From: Streptomyces sp. NBC_01463
Lineage (GTDB): Bacteria; Actinomycetota; Actinomycetes; Streptomycetales; Streptomycetaceae
DNA: 64,000 nt
Assembly: GCA_036227345.1 (NCBI GenBank)
Contig: CP109468.1
Span: 5,704,001-5,768,000, forward strand
Direction: 5' to 3'
Part shown: positions 8,099 to 16,493 of the stretch, one piece after another
How the letters are laid out: each line of letters starts with the position of its first letter
How positions within the stretch are numbered: position 1 is the first letter of the stretch
Notes under the pieces: model-generated
Told to the model about the DNA's origin: nothing
What the model saw: only the letters and a program-made list of their open reading frames with translations
The model's database searches: none
Position numbers and translations under genes: made by a program

Positions 8099-10008
8099 GG
8101 TTTACGTCCCCCAAGGGCGATCTGCATGGTCTGTTCGTTGCCGGCCCAGTGCGGCTTGTCCTGCTGGGCGTGGGCCGGTGGCCCGCTCGGCGGTGGCGGG
8201 CCCGCACGGCGCTTCTTCTTCTCGGCCCGCATCGTGTACCGCCAGCCGAAGATCGGCGCCGCGGTGATCAGCAGTGCCAGCGCGGCCCAGGTGAGCATCG
8301 CCGGGTGGCTGTGGCCGAGGACGAAGGACGCCGCGATGGAGCCGGCGAAGACCAGGATGAAGAAGAGGTGGATGCGGAAGGTCCCGAAGAGGGTGTCGGG
8401 GCTGGAGGAGTCGCCCTTGGGCGTCACGACGAACGAGCTCTTGCGGCGCAGCACGGCGTCCATCAGGGAGCGTGCGTAGATCGGCGCGGAGAGCGCGGAC
8501 ATCATCATGCCGGCGAGACCGCCGGAGCCCTCGGGCTCGTGCGGCGAGACGTTGTGCCGGCGGTTCCAGATGTACAGGCCGATCTGGAGCGCCGAGGCGT
8601 TGCCGTACAGCATCATCCAGACGGTCGGGTCGATCTGCACACCCGAGGCGCCCATCCCGAGGAACAGTGCGCAACTGAGGGCCGCCAGGATCCAGTTCAT
8701 GGCGGACATCGGATAGAAGATGATCATCATCGTGTAGTTGAAGAGCTTGCCCGCGGGCAGCGAGAAGAAGCCCTTCCAGTACTGCTTGAGGATCGTCTCG
8801 TACGTTCCGCGCGACCAGCGCAGCTGCTGGGTGAAGAAGTCCGTCCACGCGGTCGGGCCCTCGCCGACGGCCAGCACGTCCGGGGTGTACACCGAGCGCC
8901 ACTTGCGGCCGGTGTGCGGATTGCGGGCGCGGTGCATCTCGAAGCCGGTCGCCATGTCCTCGGTGATCGAGTCGTACAGACCGCCGATCTGCTTGAGGGC
9001 CGAGATCCGCACCGCGTTGCTGGTGCCGACGAACATCGGGGCGCCGTAGCGGTTGCCCGCGCGCTGGATCAGCGCGTGGAAGAGGAACTGCTGCGACTCG
9101 GCGGCCTTGGTGACGAAGGTGTCGTAGTTGCCGTAGACCTGCGGGCCGATGACGAAGCCGACGTCCGGGTCGCGGAAGTAGCCGAGCATCCGCTCCAGGT
9201 AGTTGGGCATCGGGACATGGTCGGTGTCGACCGATGCGAAGAAGTCGTACGCGTCGCCGTGGGCTTCGAGCCAGGCGTTGTAGTTGCCGTGCTTGGTCTT
9301 CGCCCGGTGCGGGCCCTTGGCCTGGTTCCAGTGCGCCACGCCCTTGCGGGAGAAGTGGTGCACGCCCAGGCGCCGGCAGACCTCCTTCACCGCCGGGTCG
9401 TCGCCCTCGTCGAGCAGCCAGACGTGCATCAGCCCGCGGTGGCGGATGCGGACGGCGGCCTCCAGGGTCTTCGTCACCATCTCCAGGGGCTCCTTGCCCG
9501 GGACGAAGGAGGTGAGGAAGGCGACCCGGGTGCCGGTCTCCGGCACGACCGGGACCGGATCGCGCGCCACCAGCGTGGCGTGCGCGTTGGACAGGACGTT
9601 CAGGGTGCGGAAGAGCTCGATGAGACCGATCGACACCAGCATCACGATGTCGAGGATCAGCAGCGTGTCGTTCTTGAGGTTCGGGTCGCGCTGGGTCCAG
9701 TGCTCGGGCTGCATCAGCCAGGCGAAGAGACCGAGCGAGACGAGCGGCGCCGCCCCCAGCAGGAGTGCGGCGCGGATGCGGTGCGGCTCCTGGGAGAGGA
9801 GCGAGCGGTACTTCACGGTGTACGGCCTGGCCGGATCGGGCTGGGTCAGAGGCCCGGCGAGCCGGCTGTAGTGCTCGTAGTCGTACCGTGGCAGCGCTTT
9901 CTTCTGCCGCCGCCGGTGGCCCCCGGTGCGCAGCTGCGGGGGTATCCGAAGCTGTGTGGTCCGGGACGGGTCGTGGTCCTGCCGGGCGCCTGGCGGCGTC
10001 GACGTCAT
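8095..10008 (-). CDS. cslA: Cellulose synthase-like glycosyltransferase CslA (GT2)
   Basis: 637 aa. The ATG at 10008 is preceded by GGGGGA 6 nt away. Two N-terminal transmembrane helices (about 79-99 and 115-135) precede a cytosolic GT2 domain with the processive set: D200 region (LLDEGDD), DTD at 261-263, TED at 349-351 and QQLRW at 394-398. Four or five more membrane helices follow. There is no PilZ domain. It polymerises a beta-(1,4)-linked glycan, cellulose-like or GlcNAc-containing according to published Streptomyces work, at hyphal tips. A long basic, Pro-rich N-terminus and cytosolic tail could bind tip proteins such as DivIVA. It forms an operon with glxA. Confidence 0.93.
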   Translation of the reverse strand: MTSTPPGARQDHDPSRTTQLRIPPQLRTGGHRRRQKKALPRYDYEHYSRLAGPLTQPDPARPYTVKYRSLLSQEPHRIRAALLLGAAPLVSLGLFAWLMQPEHWTQRDPNLKNDTLLILDIVMLVSIGLIELFRTLNVLSNAHATLVARDPVPVVPETGTRVAFLTSFVPGKEPLEMVTKTLEAAVRIRHRGLMHVWLLDEGDDPAVKEVCRRLGVHHFSRKGVAHWNQAKGPHRAKTKHGNYNAWLEAHGDAYDFFASVDTDHVPMPNYLERMLGYFRDPDVGFVIGPQVYGNYDTFVTKAAESQQFLFHALIQRAGNRYGAPMFVGTSNAVRISALKQIGGLYDSITEDMATGFEMHRARNPHTGRKWRSVYTPDVLAVGEGPTAWTDFFTQQLRWSRGTYETILKQYWKGFFSLPAGKLFNYTMMIIFYPMSAMNWILAALSCALFLGMGASGVQIDPTVWMMLYGNASALQIGLYIWNRRHNVSPHEPEGSGGLAGMMMSALSAPIYARSLMDAVLRRKSSFVVTPKGDSSSPDTLFGTFRIHLFFILVFAGSIAASFVLGHSHPAMLTWAALALLITAAPIFGWRYTMRAEKKKRRAGPPPPSGPPAHAQQDKPHWAGNEQTMQIALGGRKP

Positions 10009-10527
10009 GGGTCATCCCCCTGCACGCAGGCGGGGCTGCGCGGTCGCTCGGTCGTTTCGTCCACCGCGTGTCCCCCTGGAACGCGGCCGACGGCTCAGTG
10101 GCGGGTCACCCTTCCTGAGACATGGAACGGTGCCCTTCCGGTTGCATGATGCCTGTTCGGCATTTGTTCGTGCACGAGGCCCCCACCCCGCCTTGCACAC
10201 AACCGGAACTTCCCCCTCAAATGCCCCCAACTCTGCGGGTCTCCAGTCCGGTTGGCACTGACGGCCCCCAGACAGGTTGGCCGACCCCGGCCACGACCGC
10301 AAGGGTGAAACAGACTGTTAACCACTCATATGTGCGAAGTGGGAGGCTCTTGCGGAGAGGTGGTGCGGGGGCGTATGGAGAGTCTCTCGCGCCGCCCGGT
10401 GACCGTCGGGTGACTGTCCGCCAGAATCGGCGAGCTGTGCGTGGGCGAGACGTTTCCTGTGAGGCGGCTGTGTGTGAGCCGCGTCTCATGATGCACCTCG
10501 TGACGCGTCCGGTGTGCGGGAACGAAC
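10009..10527. other. Non-coding leader region upstream of cslA
   Basis: About 520 nt between cslA (minus strand) and the terminator of the first tRNA-Lys. The open frames here have poor codon bias, and one on the plus strand runs into the tRNA. The region must contain the cslA-glxA promoter and a long 5' leader. I could not identify a convincing -35/-10 pair or a known riboswitch fold by eye. Confidence 0.4.
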
Positions 10528-10558
10528 AAGGCCCCCTCACGCGTGGTGAGGGGGCCTT
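10528..10558 (-). terminator. Terminator of tRNA-Lys copy 1
   Basis: Perfect 13-bp inverted repeat (AAGGCCCCCTCAC at 10528-10540 against 10546-10558) with a 5-nt loop, 10 nt past the 3' end of the minus-strand tRNA. Confidence 0.8.
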
Positions 10559-10567
10559 GACTCTGCG

Positions 10568-10641
10568 TGCGCCGCCAGGGACTCGAACCCCGGACCCGCT
10601 GATTAAGAGTCAGCTGCTCTAACCAACTGAGCTAGCGGCGC
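10568..10641 (-). tRNA. tRNA-Lys (anticodon CTT), copy 1
   Basis: The 74-nt reverse complement folds as a tRNA. The acceptor is GCGCCGC/GCGGCGC with discriminator A. The D-arm contains AGTTGGTTAGAGC, the anticodon stem GCTGA/TCAGC carries loop CTCTTAA (CTT, reading AAG), and the T-arm is GGGGTTCGA. CCA is not encoded. Identical copies occur at 18109-18182 and 38846-38919. Confidence 0.95.
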
Positions 10642-10825
10642 CTGCTGACCTGGAGAACTCTACCCGATTCCCGGCCGTGCTCCTGACCAATTACCTCCCT
10701 TCACGGCCTGTCGGATGGTCGTTTTTTCACTTCTGTCCGTCAAAATGCGATATGTCAGGAGAGTTGAGACACTGACGCCCGTGCAGATGCGCCCAAAGAT
10801 CTTGACGAGTGCGGGAGGGAATCGC

Positions 10826-12163
10826 ATGACTGTGCCGGCCTTCGAGGAGTACGTACCTGCCATTGACTGCACCTGTGCGGGGTGCGCCGTCCAACGGCGG
10901 ACCGCCGCCGCCGGTCTGCCGACGCGCCACGGAGGACATCCGGCCGCGCACGGAGCCCGCCGCGCGATGGTGCTGGTCACCGCAGCGGGGGTGGTGCTCA
11001 GCGCCGGTCTCGCGGAGAGCGCGAGCGCGGCGGTCGACCCGGCCCCGGTGGCGGACCCGGGAGCCGCGGCGGACACCGGACCCGCGACGGACACGGCCGA
11101 TCCGGGGACCGGACCGGACAGTCCGCAGGGCGGCCCGGGTCCGTTGCAGGGCGCCGGGGCCTCCGGCCCGCCGGCCTCCCAGACGGCCGCGCCCGCCCTG
11201 CGCAAGACCACCCGCGCCGACATCATCAACCGCGCGAAGAAGTGGGTCGCGGCCCAGGTCCCGTACAGCATGGAGAAGTACTGGTCGGACGGGTACCGCC
11301 AGGACTGCTCCGGCTATGTCTCGATGGCCTGGAACCTGGCCGGCAACGAGTGGACCGGCAGCCTCGCCACGTACGGGACGCGCATCGCCCGGGAGGACCT
11401 CCAGCCCGGCGACATCCTGCTCTTCCACAACCCGGCCGACCCTGCGAAGGGCTCGCACGTCACGATCTTCGGCGGCTGGACCGACTACACGCACACCCAC
11501 TACACGGCGTACGAGCAGACGAAGCCGCACACCCGCAAGCAGACGACGCCCATGGCGTACTGGTCCAACTCGGGCAGCTATGTCGCCTACCGCTACAAGG
11601 GGCTGACGACCGGGACCGGTGGCAGCGGCTCGACGACGACGCCGTTCCCGGGCGCCGGGAAGTTCGGCGGCGGCGCGGACAACGCCTACGTCACCCAGCT
11701 CGGCAAGATGCTCGTCGGCCGGGGCGGCAAGCGCTTCTACAAGGTCGGGCCCGGCCCCGCCTGGAGCAGCGCCGACCGGCAGGCGACCCAGGCGTTCCAG
11801 AAGGCCCAGGGCTGGAAGGGCAAGGAGGCCGACGGCATCCCCGGCCCCGACACCTGGCGCCTGCTGGTGAACGGAACCGGCCACGACATCCCGGCGGCCG
11901 GCGGTTCGGGCGGCTCCACGGCTGTCCCGGCCTTTCCCGGGCGGAGCTATTTCCGGCCGGGTCAGTCCAACAGCCATGTCGACAAGCTCGGCAAACAGTT
12001 GGTGAAGAAGGGATACGGCAAGTACTACCTGTCGGGCCCCGGACCCCGGTGGACCGAGGCGGACCGGCGCAATGTCGAGGCCTTCCAGAAGGCACAGGGC
12101 TGGCGGGGCACGGAGGCCGACGGCTATCCGGGCCCGGAGACCTGGCGGCGACTCTTCGCGTGA
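10826..12163 (+). CDS. NlpC/P60-type cell-wall hydrolase with two peptidoglycan-binding repeats
   Basis: 445 aa. ATG 10826 has GGGAGGGA just upstream (10813-10820). Residues 1-46 are a soluble pre-segment with a CxCxxC cluster (DCTCAGC). A hydrophobic export segment ending SASAA follows, then a Pro/Gly linker. The catalytic domain (about 130-265) has RQDCSGYVSMAW (nucleophile Cys), GSHVTIFGGW (His) and a Trp/Tyr-rich end typical of NlpC/P60-like amidases. Two about-75-residue repeats (FPG ... QAFQKAQGWKGKEADGIPGPDTW and its twin) look like wall-binding modules. In the conserved csl/lpmP block it probably remodels peptidoglycan so the tip glycan can pass through. Confidence 0.82.
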   Translation: MTVPAFEEYVPAIDCTCAGCAVQRRTAAAGLPTRHGGHPAAHGARRAMVLVTAAGVVLSAGLAESASAAVDPAPVADPGAAADTGPATDTADPGTGPDSPQGGPGPLQGAGASGPPASQTAAPALRKTTRADIINRAKKWVAAQVPYSMEKYWSDGYRQDCSGYVSMAWNLAGNEWTGSLATYGTRIAREDLQPGDILLFHNPADPAKGSHVTIFGGWTDYTHTHYTAYEQTKPHTRKQTTPMAYWSNSGSYVAYRYKGLTTGTGGSGSTTTPFPGAGKFGGGADNAYVTQLGKMLVGRGGKRFYKVGPGPAWSSADRQATQAFQKAQGWKGKEADGIPGPDTWRLLVNGTGHDIPAAGGSGGSTAVPAFPGRSYFRPGQSNSHVDKLGKQLVKKGYGKYYLSGPGPRWTEADRRNVEAFQKAQGWRGTEADGYPGPETWRRLFA

Positions 12164-12188
12164 CACGACGCACATGACGGAGGCGGGA

Positions 12189-14042
12189 ATGCGATCCACG
12201 GTGTCGGACAGCTCCGGGAACCCGGAGAACCCGGACAGCCACCCGGAGTACCGGGAGGAGAAGGACGGGGAGGAGAGGTACGGGGCGGTCCCGGTACGGG
12301 AGTGGGTGGGGCCGGACGGGGCGGGCCGGGTGACGGACGCCTGGGCCGCGGCGGACGAGCGGGCCGGTGCGGCCGGCGGCTGGGCGGTGGGGGACGAGCC
12401 GGGCGTGTCGGGTGAGCCCGACGCACCTCCGGCCGCCGGGCCGGACTCCGTCGTCGACCTCGTGCTCGACCTGGTGCCGGGCGAGGGCGAACGCGAGCGC
12501 GGGGGCTCCGGCTTCGGCGCGACCTCGGCCTCGGTGTCGGTCCCGGGCCCGGCTGCCCGGGCCGACGGGGAGGACGACCCGGCCGACGCATCCGGCACCG
12601 AGGGGCCACTCGTCGAGGACAGTCCGAGCGCCTCGGGCCTGCTGCCCGCCCCCGCACCGGAGTCCGGTCCCTCGGCAGGCGCTGATTCCAGCGGCGGTTC
12701 CGGAGGCGAATCCGGCTTGGACCCGGAGGCTGCGGCGCGGGCGACCGTCGCCGAGACGGGGATGCTGGTGATGGCCGGAGCGGCCGCCCCCGAGACCCCC
12801 GCATCCGCGTCCGAGTCCGTCCCCGTGTCCGCCTCCGTCGTGTCCGCCCCGTCCCTGTCGGTGTTCACCGGCGAGGACACCGCCGAGATCCGTGCCGACA
12901 TCCGCACCGACCCCCGCACCGACACCGGCCGCCACCAGGCCGTCATCGCCAACGAACGCACCGCCTCCATCCCCGTGCACCTGCTCTTCCGCGACGAGCC
13001 CGAGGCCGGCGCGGACGTCACCGCGCTGCCCGCCACCGTCGTGCGCAGGGCCGTCGGGGGAGAGCAGGCCGGGGTCCGGAGGCCGCCGGTGCCGCGGACA
13101 CCGCAGGTGCGGCCCTCGACCAGGCCGGCCCCGGTCGCCGACCCGAAGCTCCACGAGCGTCCAGGCCCCGCACTGCCCGGGTGGGTCGCGCTCCTCACCG
13201 GGCTCGGCGGGATCGCCGCCGCCGGCGGGGTCCTGTGGTGGACCGGGGCGGTGCCCGCCCGGCTGCTGGCCCGGGTCGGTCTCGGGCCGCGCCCGTACGA
13301 CGGGCTCGGCATGGGCGCCTGGGCGGCGCTCGCGCTGCTGGCGACCGTGGTGCTCTTCGCGCTCGGCGGTCTGAGCCGGGGCCGGGTCGGGTACGCATGG
13401 GTGCTGACGCTCTTCGGGCAGTACCGCGGCAGCGTGCGGCGGACCGGGCTGATGTGGGTCAGCCCGCTGCTGCTGCGCCGCCGGATCGACGTACGCCTGC
13501 GGCACTGGCGCAGCGAGCCGCTGCCCGCGATGGACGCCAACGGCACCGCGCTGCGGGTCGTCGTCCTCGTCGTGTGGCGGGTCAAGGACACCGTGCGGGC
13601 GACGCTGGGCATCGAGGACCACGAGGAGTACCTGCGGGAGCAGGTGGAGGCGGCCATGGCGCGGGTCCTGTCCCAGCTGCCCGCCGACGCCTTCCACGAG
13701 GACGCGCACACCCTGCGCAACGCGGAGGCGGTCGGTGACGCGCTGACCCGGATGCTGAAGGCAGACTGCGAGCCCGTCGGCATCGAGGTGTACTCGGCCC
13801 AGCCGACCGGGATCGAGTACGCGCCGGAGGTGGCGGCGGCCATGCAGCGGCGCCGGATCGCGGCCATCGACGCCAAGCACCGCGACAGCGTGCTGACTTC
13901 GGTGGTGGACGCCGTGGACGACACCGTCAACCGGCTGACCGCCCGTGGCCTCGTGGAGCTCGACGACTACGAACGCAAGTCCCTGGTCAAGGACTTGACG
14001 GTGGCCTTCTACACCGGCCGCAGCGGTGGGGAGGGCGCCTGA
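12189..14042 (+). CDS. SPFH/band-7 domain membrane protein
   Basis: 617 aa. ATG 12189 is chosen because GGAGG lies 5 nt before it; the in-frame ATG 12174 lacks a ribosome site. The first roughly 280 residues are acidic, Ala/Pro/Ser-rich and probably disordered. Two hydrophobic helices (about 328-350 and 375-395) lead into a band-7 region (about 400-590: RGRVGYAWVLTLFGQYRGSV, VSPLLLRRRIDVRLRHWRSEP, VVVLVVWRVKDT, EYLREQVEAAMARVLSQLPA, KADCEPVGIEVYS). SPFH proteins form membrane rings that organise microdomains, so a scaffold for the CslA/wall-hydrolase machinery is plausible. It starts 25 nt after the NlpC/P60 gene and is likely co-transcribed. Confidence 0.8.
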   Translation: MRSTVSDSSGNPENPDSHPEYREEKDGEERYGAVPVREWVGPDGAGRVTDAWAAADERAGAAGGWAVGDEPGVSGEPDAPPAAGPDSVVDLVLDLVPGEGERERGGSGFGATSASVSVPGPAARADGEDDPADASGTEGPLVEDSPSASGLLPAPAPESGPSAGADSSGGSGGESGLDPEAAARATVAETGMLVMAGAAAPETPASASESVPVSASVVSAPSLSVFTGEDTAEIRADIRTDPRTDTGRHQAVIANERTASIPVHLLFRDEPEAGADVTALPATVVRRAVGGEQAGVRRPPVPRTPQVRPSTRPAPVADPKLHERPGPALPGWVALLTGLGGIAAAGGVLWWTGAVPARLLARVGLGPRPYDGLGMGAWAALALLATVVLFALGGLSRGRVGYAWVLTLFGQYRGSVRRTGLMWVSPLLLRRRIDVRLRHWRSEPLPAMDANGTALRVVVLVVWRVKDTVRATLGIEDHEEYLREQVEAAMARVLSQLPADAFHEDAHTLRNAEAVGDALTRMLKADCEPVGIEVYSAQPTGIEYAPEVAAAMQRRRIAAIDAKHRDSVLTSVVDAVDDTVNRLTARGLVELDDYERKSLVKDLTVAFYTGRSGGEGA

Positions 14043-14087
14043 GCCCGTAAGGCCCGCACCTCGGAGGCAAACGGAATCCCGCTCTCA

Positions 14088-14142
14088 TTGGTCTGGACAT
14101 GTTCATGCCGCGTCAATAATCTAGGCCTTGGTCTAGACCGCA
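14088..14142 (+). promoter_or_regulatory. Two DasR-type (dre) operators upstream of lpmP
   Basis: CTTGGTCTAGACCGCA (14127-14142) contains the perfect palindrome GGTCTAGACC (14130-14139), which is the core of the DasR consensus. A second, weaker copy GGTCTGGACA starts at 14090, exactly 40 bp upstream. DasR is the N-acetylglucosamine-responsive repressor of chitin genes in Streptomyces, so lpmP is probably chitin/GlcNAc inducible. Confidence 0.75.
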
Positions 14143-14199
14143 CCACCGCGCGCAGCAGTGCTCATGGAACCTCCCCCACGTCTCCGAGGAGCGGCAGCA

Positions 14200-14790
14200 A
14201 TGCGTAAGAAGACAGGTGTGGCCCTGGTCGGTCTCGCGGTAGCGGGCGTCTCGATGTTCGCTACCAGCAGCGCCAGCAGCCACGGCTACACGGACAATCC
14301 CATCAGCCGTCAGAAGCTCTGTGCCAACGGCACGGTCACCAACTGCGGCAACATCCAGTGGGAGCCGCAGAGCGTCGAGGGCCCCAAGGGCTTCCCGGCG
14401 GCCGGTCCCGCCGACGGCGCGATCTGCTCCGGTGGTCACGGCGAGTTCGCCCAGCTCGACGACCCGCGCGGCGGGAACTGGCCCGCCACCAAGGTCACCG
14501 CGGGCCAGGGCTTCAGCTTCCGCTGGCAGTTCACCGCCCGGCACGCCACGACGGACTTCCGCTACTACATCACCAAGAACGGCTGGGACCCCACCAAGCC
14601 GCTCAAGCGCTCCGACCTGGAGTCGCAGCCGTTCATGACGGTGCCGTACAACAACCAGCAGCCCCCGGCCACCCTGACCCAGCAGGGCACCATTCCCACC
14701 CAGAAGACCGGGAAGCACATCATCCTGAGCGTCTGGAACATCGCCGACACGGCCAACGCCTTCTACTCGTGCTCGGATGTTCAGTTCTGA
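14200..14790 (+). CDS. lpmP: AA10 lytic polysaccharide monooxygenase LpmP
   Basis: 196 aa single-domain AA10 enzyme. A signal peptide (1-27) is cut before H28 (SSASS-HGYTDNP), which leaves histidine as residue 1, the hallmark of the copper histidine brace. The second brace histidine is H115 in FTARHATTDFRYY. C41/C49 and further Cys pairs give the usual disulfides, and the protein ends FYSCSDVQF, typical of the family. No binding module is attached. It oxidatively cleaves chitin-like beta-1,4 chains outside the cell. In the csl block it is proposed to open peptidoglycan/chitin-like wall layers for CslA glycan deposition. GAGGA lies at 14186-14190, and DasR-type sites sit upstream. Confidence 0.93.
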   Translation: MRKKTGVALVGLAVAGVSMFATSSASSHGYTDNPISRQKLCANGTVTNCGNIQWEPQSVEGPKGFPAAGPADGAICSGGHGEFAQLDDPRGGNWPATKVTAGQGFSFRWQFTARHATTDFRYYITKNGWDPTKPLKRSDLESQPFMTVPYNNQQPPATLTQQGTIPTQKTGKHIILSVWNIADTANAFYSCSDVQF

Positions 14791-14816
14791 CGTGTAGTCA
14801 GTTACCGTGCGGCGCC

Positions 14817-16493
14817 ATGGGGAGCGCAGGCACCGTCGCGGAGCTCGTACAGCGCCAGTGGGGCGACCACCGGCCCGGATTGAGACACGAGGGCACCGTC
14901 CTCAGTCATCACCAGGTCGCCTCGGGCGCTGCCGCACGGGCCGCGCTCCTGGCGGATCTGCTGCCCGCGGGCAGTGAACCGCACCTCGGGGTGCTGCTGG
15001 ACAACACCCCGGAATTCCCGCTGTGGTTGAGCGCGGCGGCCCTGGCCGGGGCCGCCGTCGCCGGCATCAACCCGACCCGCCGCGGGCCCGAACTGGCCCG
15101 CGACATCCTGCACACGGAATGCCGGGTGCTGGTCACCGAGCGCGCCCATCTGAAGCTGCTCGACGGACTGGCGCTGCCGGGCGTACGGGTGCTGGTCGCC
15201 GACACCGACGCGTACGCCGCGCTCCTCGCCCCCTACGCCGGTGCCCGGCCGGGCGACGCGGTCCTGAACACGCCCGCGCCCGCGACCCGGATGCTCCTCT
15301 ACTTCACCTCGGGTTCCACCGGCGCGCCCAAGGCCGCGATCTGCACCCAGGGGCGGCTCGCCGCTGCCGGGAAGTCGCTCGTCGACCACTTCGGGACTGG
15401 CCGCGAGGACGTCCACTACATCTGCATGCCGATGTTCCACGGCAACGCGGTGATCGCCGACTGGGCCCCCGCCCTGTCCGCGGGCGCCGCCGTCGCCCTG
15501 CGCCGGCGCTTCTCCGCCTCCGGCTTCCTGGCCGACGTACGCGCGCACGGCGCCACGTACTTCACCTATGTCGGCCGTGCCGTGCAGTACCTGCTGGCCA
15601 CGCCCGAGCGCCCGGACGACCGCGAGCACCCGCTGCGGCTCGGCTTCGGCACGGAGGCCGGTGCCGTGGACGCGGCCCGCTTCCGGGAGCGCTTCGGGGT
15701 GCGGCTGGTCGAGGGGTACGGATCCTCGGAGGGCGGCGCGGCGATCCAGCGGACCCCGGACACCCCGCCCGGCGCGATCGGCCAGGCGGCGGACCGCGAC
15801 GACCTCGCGGTCGTCGACCCGGAGACGGGCCGGGAGCGGGCCGCCGCGGTCTTCGGCAGCGGCGGGAAGCTGCTCAACGGGGACCGCGCGATAGGCGAGT
15901 TGGTCAACCGGGGCCGTACCCCGTTCGAGGGGTACTGGCGCAACGAGGCGGCGGACGCGGCCCGGGTGCGCGACGGCTGGTACTGGACCGGGGACCTGTT
16001 CTTCCGCGACGCCGACGGCTTCCTGTACTTCGCGGGCCGCACCGAGGACCGGCTGCGGGTCGACAGCGAGAACCTGGCCGCAGCGATGATCGAGAACATC
16101 CTGGCCCGCTGGACGGACGCGGCCGCCGTGGCCGTCTACGCGGTGCCCGACCCGGTCGCGGGCGACCAGGTGATGGCGGCCCTCGCGCTGCGCGAGGGGG
16201 CCCGCTTCGATCCGGAGGCGTTCGCCGCGTTCCTCCGCGACCAGCCCGACCTGGGGACGAAGATGGCCCCCCGGTTCGTGCGCGTCGTCGGATCGATGCC
16301 CGTGACGGCGACGAACAAGGTCCACCGGGTCGGGCTGCGACGCGAGGGATTCTGGTCCGGGGGGCCGTTGTGGTGGAACGGGGAGGGCGGTCCGTACGTA
16401 CCGTTCGGCGAAGAACGACTCGCCGCTCTGGTGGGGGAGTACGAGGAGCACGGACGTCATGAGCTGCTGTCCTCACACGGTGGGGGAGTGTGA
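14817..16493 (+). CDS. Acyl-CoA ligase (AMP-binding, FadD-like)
   Basis: 558 aa. ATG 14817 is 26 nt after the lpmP stop. Adenylating-enzyme motifs are in order: the P-loop YFTSGSTGAPKAA (A3), MPMFHGNA, GTEAG, EGYGSSEGG (A5), WYWTGDLFFRDADGFLYFAGR (A7/A8) and, near the end, TATNKVHR carrying the adenylation lysine. The family activates fatty or aryl acids as acyl-AMP and then acyl-CoA. No carrier domain is fused, so this is a free ligase, with a closest general type of FadD17-like long-chain ligases. The substrate is unknown. Its last 21 nt overlap the convergent transporter gene. Confidence 0.82.
   Translation: MGSAGTVAELVQRQWGDHRPGLRHEGTVLSHHQVASGAAARAALLADLLPAGSEPHLGVLLDNTPEFPLWLSAAALAGAAVAGINPTRRGPELARDILHTECRVLVTERAHLKLLDGLALPGVRVLVADTDAYAALLAPYAGARPGDAVLNTPAPATRMLLYFTSGSTGAPKAAICTQGRLAAAGKSLVDHFGTGREDVHYICMPMFHGNAVIADWAPALSAGAAVALRRRFSASGFLADVRAHGATYFTYVGRAVQYLLATPERPDDREHPLRLGFGTEAGAVDAARFRERFGVRLVEGYGSSEGGAAIQRTPDTPPGAIGQAADRDDLAVVDPETGRERAAAVFGSGGKLLNGDRAIGELVNRGRTPFEGYWRNEAADAARVRDGWYWTGDLFFRDADGFLYFAGRTEDRLRVDSENLAAAMIENILARWTDAAAVAVYAVPDPVAGDQVMAALALREGARFDPEAFAAFLRDQPDLGTKMAPRFVRVVGSMPVTATNKVHRVGLRREGFWSGGPLWWNGEGGPYVPFGEERLAALVGEYEEHGRHELLSSHGGGV

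Noticed and set aside
5051..8479. A 1142-codon plus-strand open frame across cslZ and glxA
   Set aside because: It is out of frame with cslZ and antisense to glxA; low-complexity Arg/Gly composition.
10122..10622. Open frame between cslA and the first tRNA
   Set aside because: It runs through the tRNA-Lys gene and its terminator, has no ribosome site and has poor third-position G/C bias.
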